Part shown: piece by piece, positions 60,628-64,000 of the stretch
Layout: every line of letters starts with the position of its first letter
How positions within the stretch are numbered: position 1 is the stretch's first letter
From: Mesorhizobium sp. WSM3859
GTDB taxonomy: Bacteria > Pseudomonadota > Alphaproteobacteria > Rhizobiales > Rhizobiaceae
DNA: 64,000 nucleotides
Direction: 5' to 3'
NCBI RefSeq assembly: GCF_002295065.1
Contig: NZ_NSGG01000011.1
Coordinates: 163,467 to 227,466, forward strand
The notes under the pieces: model-generated
Database searches by the model: none
What the model saw: only the letters and a program-made list of their open reading frames with translations
Told to the model about the DNA's origin: nothing
Made by a program: the position numbers and the translations under genes

Positions 60628-61884
60628 TCAGGAGTATTTGCGCTGCGCGTCGAGCGCGAGGCCGAGGCCGACCGAGCCGAACATGTCGCCTTCGATGACA
60701 GCGGCCTGCGGCACCAGCGACAGGATTTCGCGCTTCGCCAGCGGGATGGCGGTCGAGCCGCCGGTGAGGAACACGGCGGTGATGGCGGAGGCTGGAACGC
60801 CGGCGTCGGCGATCGTGTGTTTGACCGTCGCGGCCACGCGTTCGATGTCGCCGGCGATGGTCTCCTCGAGGCCCGCGCGCGTGATCTCGGCCGCGAAGCG
60901 CGCGCCGGGTAGCGACACCTTCACTTCGGCCGAAGGCTGGTCGGTCAGCGCGATCTTCGCCCTTTCGACCAGCCCCGCCATCGCATGGCCATAGCGATGC
61001 TCGACGACATGGATGAAGCGGTCGACCAGGTCGGCACGCTCGGCCTCGTAGCGGATCTGCCTCAGATCCGACATCGCCTTGGCGGTATAGACGAGGTTGA
61101 TGCGCTGCCAGGTCGCGAGATCGATGAAATAGGCCGCGGGCAGATTGCGCTTGTGGTCCTTGGTCCGCGTCAGATAGCCGAGCTCGGGCATGACATGGGC
61201 GATGCTGAGCAGCCGGTCGAAATCGGTGCCGCCGATATGGATGCCGCGATTGGCCAGGATGTCGGCCTTGCGGTCGCTTAAGCGCGCGCGCTCCGGCGAG
61301 ACCCGCACGATCGAGAAGTCGGATGTGCCGCCGCCCATGTCGACGATCAGCGCCAGCTCTTCGCGGGTGACCTTCTGTTCGTAGTCGAGCGCCGCCGCGA
61401 TCGGCTCGAACTGGAAGGCGATGTGCTTGAAGCCTTGCGTGCGCGCCGCCTTCTCCAACTCGCCCTGCGCCTTCGCATCGGCGGCAGCGTCGTCGTCGAC
61501 GAATTGCACGGGCCGGCCCAGCACCACGTTCTCGACCGTCCCGCCGGCGTCTTCTTCGAGCCGCTTCTTCAAATGGCCGACGAACATGCCGACAATGTCG
61601 ATGAAGCCGATCTGGCGCGCCTTGATCCGCGTCTTCTCGTTAGCGAGCGTGCTGCCGAGCACGCTCTTCAGCGAGCGCATCAGCCGGCCTTCGATACTGT
61701 CGGTATAGTCACTGATCGCGCGGCGGCCGAAATAGGTGTAGCCGTCCTCGAAATTGAAGAACACGGCGCTCGGCAAGGTGGGCTGTTCGCCCTCCAATGC
61801 CACCAGTCGAGCCCGGCCGTCGCGGATCACGCCCACGGTGGAATTGGACGTGCCGAAATCGATGCCGCCGAATGCCGATTGCAT
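60628..61884 (-). CDS. Hsp70-family protein, YegD-like
   Basis: The 418-aa protein has the actin-like ATPase fold of Hsp70: GGIDFGTSNSTVGVIRDGRA near the start, FEPIAAALDYEQ, IVDMGGGTSDFSIVRV, and VFLTGGSTAIPLAKREIL. The substrate-binding half of true DnaK is missing, which marks the YegD group of unknown role. ATG 61884 (MQSAFGGIDF) has a perfect AGGAGG; a start eight codons upstream is less likely. It lies between the LysR gene and the sulfite-exporter pair. Confidence 0.9.
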   Translation of the reverse strand: MQSAFGGIDFGTSNSTVGVIRDGRARLVALEGEQPTLPSAVFFNFEDGYTYFGRRAISDYTDSIEGRLMRSLKSVLGSTLANEKTRIKARQIGFIDIVGMFVGHLKKRLEEDAGGTVENVVLGRPVQFVDDDAAADAKAQGELEKAARTQGFKHIAFQFEPIAAALDYEQKVTREELALIVDMGGGTSDFSIVRVSPERARLSDRKADILANRGIHIGGTDFDRLLSIAHVMPELGYLTRTKDHKRNLPAAYFIDLATWQRINLVYTAKAMSDLRQIRYEAERADLVDRFIHVVEHRYGHAMAGLVERAKIALTDQPSAEVKVSLPGARFAAEITRAGLEETIAGDIERVAATVKHTIADAGVPASAITAVFLTGGSTAIPLAKREILSLVPQAAVIEGDMFGSVGLGLALDAQRKYS

Positions 61885-62054
61885 CGCAGCCTCCTGTCGT
61901 TGCTTCATGCCGGCAGAACTGCCAGCGACGCGTTGCGCGCCGTCATCCGGAAAGCCGGACCGCTCTGCCGAAAATCGAAATGTGTGTGCTTGTCCCTAGG
62001 GCTGGGAGGCGGCGATGTATCGCAAAACCGGGAAAAGGGAAACCCTCTTTTGAA

Positions 62055-62079
62055 GGGAAATGGGGTGCTCCCATTTCCC
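62055..62079 (-). terminator. 10-bp hairpin after the TIGR02186-type gene
   Basis: GGGAAATGGG (62055-62064) and CCCATTTCCC (62070-62079) form a perfect stem just after the stop at 62087 on the minus strand. No clear T-run follows. Confidence 0.45.
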
Positions 62080-62086
62080 CGAAGCA

Positions 62087-62878
62087 TCAATCCTTGCGGA
62101 AAATGATCCGGCCTAGCCAGCCGGTCAGCATGGCGAGCGATATGGCGAACACGCCGTAGAGGAAGGAATAGTCATGCGCGACGCGAAAGACCGATTGCTC
62201 GAAACCGGACTTGCGGATCTCGAGCTGGGCCGAGCTTTCCTTGACGAACATGCCGCTCTTGAACAGGAAGGCCCGTGCTTTGTGGGTGCCGACCGGCACG
62301 TTGGGCGCGAGCCGCACGGTGGCGCGAAACAGGTTCTGCGACAGGAACTGCACGCCGCCGACATTCTCGCTGTAGAGGCCCGTCGCCGCCTTACGCTCGC
62401 GAAGTGCAGCGGTGAATTCCTCGATGGTCGCCGGGCTGTCGGTCTCGTCGGCGGGTTTCATGTAGAGGTTCTGCGCCCCGAGCGAGAGCTGCTTGTATTT
62501 GGCAGGGTCGGCGATGTCCTGCAGTGGCCGCGTCGTCGCGACGGAATAGGAGACCGGCACGTTCTCGAACGTCTCCGAGTCGAGGTTGATCCAGACGCCG
62601 AGCACGCGGTCCTTGCGCCGGACGACCACGGGTCGTGGGGGACCTTCGAGCACCACGACCACGTCGTAGCGCCCCTGGCGCGCGATCAGCGGATCGGGAT
62701 TTTCCAGCGATCCGAAAATCGTCAGATCGGCGCCGGAGAACCCCGCCGTGATGGAAATGGCGTCGGTGGACAGCCCGATCTGGATGTTTTCGGTCGGCGG
62801 CGTCTGCGCCGTTGCCGGTGAAAAGGCAAAGAGCATCGACAACGGGACGGCGGCTGCAAACGCTCTCAATCCCGCCAT
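62087..62878 (-). CDS. TIGR02186-type membrane-anchored periplasmic protein
   Basis: The 263-aa protein has a signal peptide (AAAVPLSMLFAFSPATAQ), a periplasmic beta-rich domain with ISITAGFSGADLTIFGSLEN and VVVVLEGPPRPVVVRRKDRV, and a C-terminal membrane helix (YGVFAISLAMLTGWLGRIIF). The family is confined largely to alphaproteobacteria and is regularly found beside TauE/SafE genes, as here. Its ATG overlaps the stop of the exporter gene by 4 nt. A partner role in sulfite or sulfonate export is likely but unproven. Confidence 0.88.
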   Translation of the reverse strand: MAGLRAFAAAVPLSMLFAFSPATAQTPPTENIQIGLSTDAISITAGFSGADLTIFGSLENPDPLIARQGRYDVVVVLEGPPRPVVVRRKDRVLGVWINLDSETFENVPVSYSVATTRPLQDIADPAKYKQLSLGAQNLYMKPADETDSPATIEEFTAALRERKAATGLYSENVGGVQFLSQNLFRATVRLAPNVPVGTHKARAFLFKSGMFVKESSAQLEIRKSGFEQSVFRVAHDYSFLYGVFAISLAMLTGWLGRIIFRKD

Positions 62879-63801
62879 CAGTTGAGGCCCGCGGCGGACA
62901 GCGAATAGAGATTGGGCGGCGTCACGAAAAGATCGACGGCGAGGCGGATGGCGACGGCCAGCACCAGCATTGCCAAAAGCGCGCGCAGCTGCTCGCCGCG
63001 CAGCCTCTGGCCGGCCTTGGCGCCGTACTGCGCGCCGGCGACGCCGCCTGCCATCAGCAGGAACGCCAGGATCACGTCAACGGTCTGGTTGGTCGTGGCA
63101 TGCACAAGCGTGGTGTAGGCCGAGGTGAAGATGATCTGGAACAGCGAGGTGCCGATAACGACATTGGTCGGCACCTTGAGCAGATAGATCAGCGCCGGCA
63201 CCATGATGAAGCCGCCGCCGACGCCCATAATCGACGACAGGAAGCCGATCCCGGCGCCCAGCCCGAGCACCGGGATGACGCTGACGAACAGCTTCGAGGC
63301 ACGGAAGCGCATCTTGAACGGCAGCCGGTGAATCCAGTTGTGCTGCCCGGATTTCTTGAGCACGGGTGCTGCGCCGCTGCGGCTGGCGCGCAGCGCATTG
63401 AGGCTTTCGACCAGCATCAGCCCGCCGACGGTGCCGAGCAACACCACATAAAGCAGCGAGATGAAGAGGTCCAACTGGCCGAGCCGGCGCAACAGCGCGA
63501 AGACGTAGATGCCCGCCGTCGAGCCGACGATGCCGCCTGCCAGAAGCACGCCGCCCAGCTTGAAGTCGAGCGTGCCGCGCTTGAAATGCGACAGCGCGCC
63601 TGAAAAGGAGGAGGCGATGACCTGGTTTGCGCCGGTGGCCACCGCGATCGCCGGCGGGATGTTGTAGAAGATCAAAAGCGGCGTGATGAGGAAACCGCCG
63701 CCGACCCCGAACATGCCCGACAGGAAACCCACCGCCGCGCCCATTGCCAGCAGCACGAAGACGTTGACGGAAATTTCCGCGATCGGGAGATAGATGCCCA
63801 C
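62878..63801 (-). CDS. TauE/SafE-family sulfite or sulfonate exporter
   Basis: The 307-aa protein has about eight membrane helices in two halves, each with a glycine-rich motif: SGMFGVGGGFLITPLLIFYN in the first and SSIMGVGGGFIMVPALIYLL in the second. TauE proteins export sulfite, sulfoacetate or other organosulfur anions. GTG 63801 begins the conserved part (IAEISVNVFVLLAMGAAVGF); the open frame to 63852 is unlikely. The stop overlaps the next gene, so the two are made together. It fits a sulfite theme with the soe-type operon 3 kb away. Confidence 0.9.
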   Translation of the reverse strand: MGIYLPIAEISVNVFVLLAMGAAVGFLSGMFGVGGGFLITPLLIFYNIPPAIAVATGANQVIASSFSGALSHFKRGTLDFKLGGVLLAGGIVGSTAGIYVFALLRRLGQLDLFISLLYVVLLGTVGGLMLVESLNALRASRSGAAPVLKKSGQHNWIHRLPFKMRFRASKLFVSVIPVLGLGAGIGFLSSIMGVGGGFIMVPALIYLLKVPTNVVIGTSLFQIIFTSAYTTLVHATTNQTVDVILAFLLMAGGVAGAQYGAKAGQRLRGEQLRALLAMLVLAVAIRLAVDLFVTPPNLYSLSAAGLN

Positions 63802-63879
63802 CCGTCTGTCTCGATCAGTTTGCCTGTCGGCGCAAGTGCCGTTTCCGGACAATAAAGCACCGAAAAGCCAATTTTTTAT

Positions 63880-64000
63880 TGCGCCGGCGGGGGGGGGGGG
63901 GGGGGCGCCCCCCCCCCGCCCCCCAAAAAAAAAAACAAAAAGATATTTAACGAGAAAAATTGTGTGGCGGGGCGGGTGGTGGACGCGCGCCGGCGTTTAT
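63880..64000. other. Low-complexity contig end, probably artefactual
   Basis: From 63889 a run of 17 G is followed by C, G, then runs of C, then 11 A, an A-rich stretch and a G-rich end. This is unlike all other sequence in the window and is best explained by unreliable terminal sequence. No feature should be called in it. Confidence 0.8.

Noticed and set aside
62812..63603. 263-aa plus-strand frame rich in Gln, Arg and His
   Set aside because: It is antisense to the TauE-type gene, with composition typical of a shadow frame.

Overview
This window is high-GC DNA with the gene order and repeat types of a Rhizobiales chromosome, most like Mesorhizobium or a close Phyllobacteriaceae relative. 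The evidence is the run metK-trmB-rimP-nusA-ylxR-infB-rbfA-truB-rpsO-pnp, the fabI-fabB-fabA genes divergent from irr, dnaA upstream of dnaN and recF beside rpsT, and dispersed short palindromes (a GCAATTCC...GGAATTGC family and a GAGCATGATC...GATCATGCTC family) of the kind common between rhizobial genes. Almost all of it is ordinary chromosomal backbone. I see no prophage, integron, CRISPR array, rRNA or tRNA gene.

Layout. 1-14.8 kb: the 3' end of lnt, a Cro/C1-type regulator, metK, trmB, then the translation and transcription-factor operon rimP-nusA-ylxR-infB-rbfA-truB, a CorA-type transporter, rpsO and pnp. 14.8-26.3 kb: an rRNA-methyltransferase-like gene, a membrane EAL phosphodiesterase with a degenerate GGDEF domain, the unsaturated fatty acid genes fabI/fabB/fabA, irr, small membrane and SH3 proteins, a 2-hydroxyacid dehydrogenase, and a tightly coupled minus-strand set moeB-GNAT-AcnX large-AcnX small. 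26.4-35.9 kb: recF, dnaN, dnaA, rpsT, an enoyl-CoA hydratase, mutM, deoB, and a lone PhnD-like binding protein.

35.9-48.4 kb holds a full Tad/Flp pilus locus. Two TadE-like minor pilins and a small secretin-N-domain protein lie on the minus strand. The Flp pilin (59 aa), cpaA, cpaBCDEF, tadB and tadC lie on the plus strand, and tadD is convergent at the end. A 129-bp near-perfect palindrome with 54-bp arms sits between tadC and tadD and supplies the tadD stop codon. 48.5-54.9 kb: a leucyl aminopeptidase, a MarR regulator wrapped in repeats, an NlpC/P60 hydrolase, and the ligase-associated DNA-repair pair (DEXH helicase and PdeM).

54.8-63.8 kb looks like a sulfite-handling region: a three-subunit cytoplasm-facing molybdoenzyme of SoeABC type (976/244/312 aa) with a small translationally coupled ORF in front and a divergent LysR regulator. 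After an Hsp70/YegD-like gene come a TIGR02186-type membrane protein and a TauE/SafE exporter, overlapping by 4 nt. The last ~115 bases are homopolymer runs that look like a contig-end artefact.

The features most worth a second look are the long palindrome at tadC/tadD, the three exact-period tandem palindromes between dnaN and recF, the soe-type operon with its small leader gene, the structured leaders of metK, rimP and pnp, and trmB, whose conserved N-terminus has no usable start codon. I did not find a convincing wholly new system.
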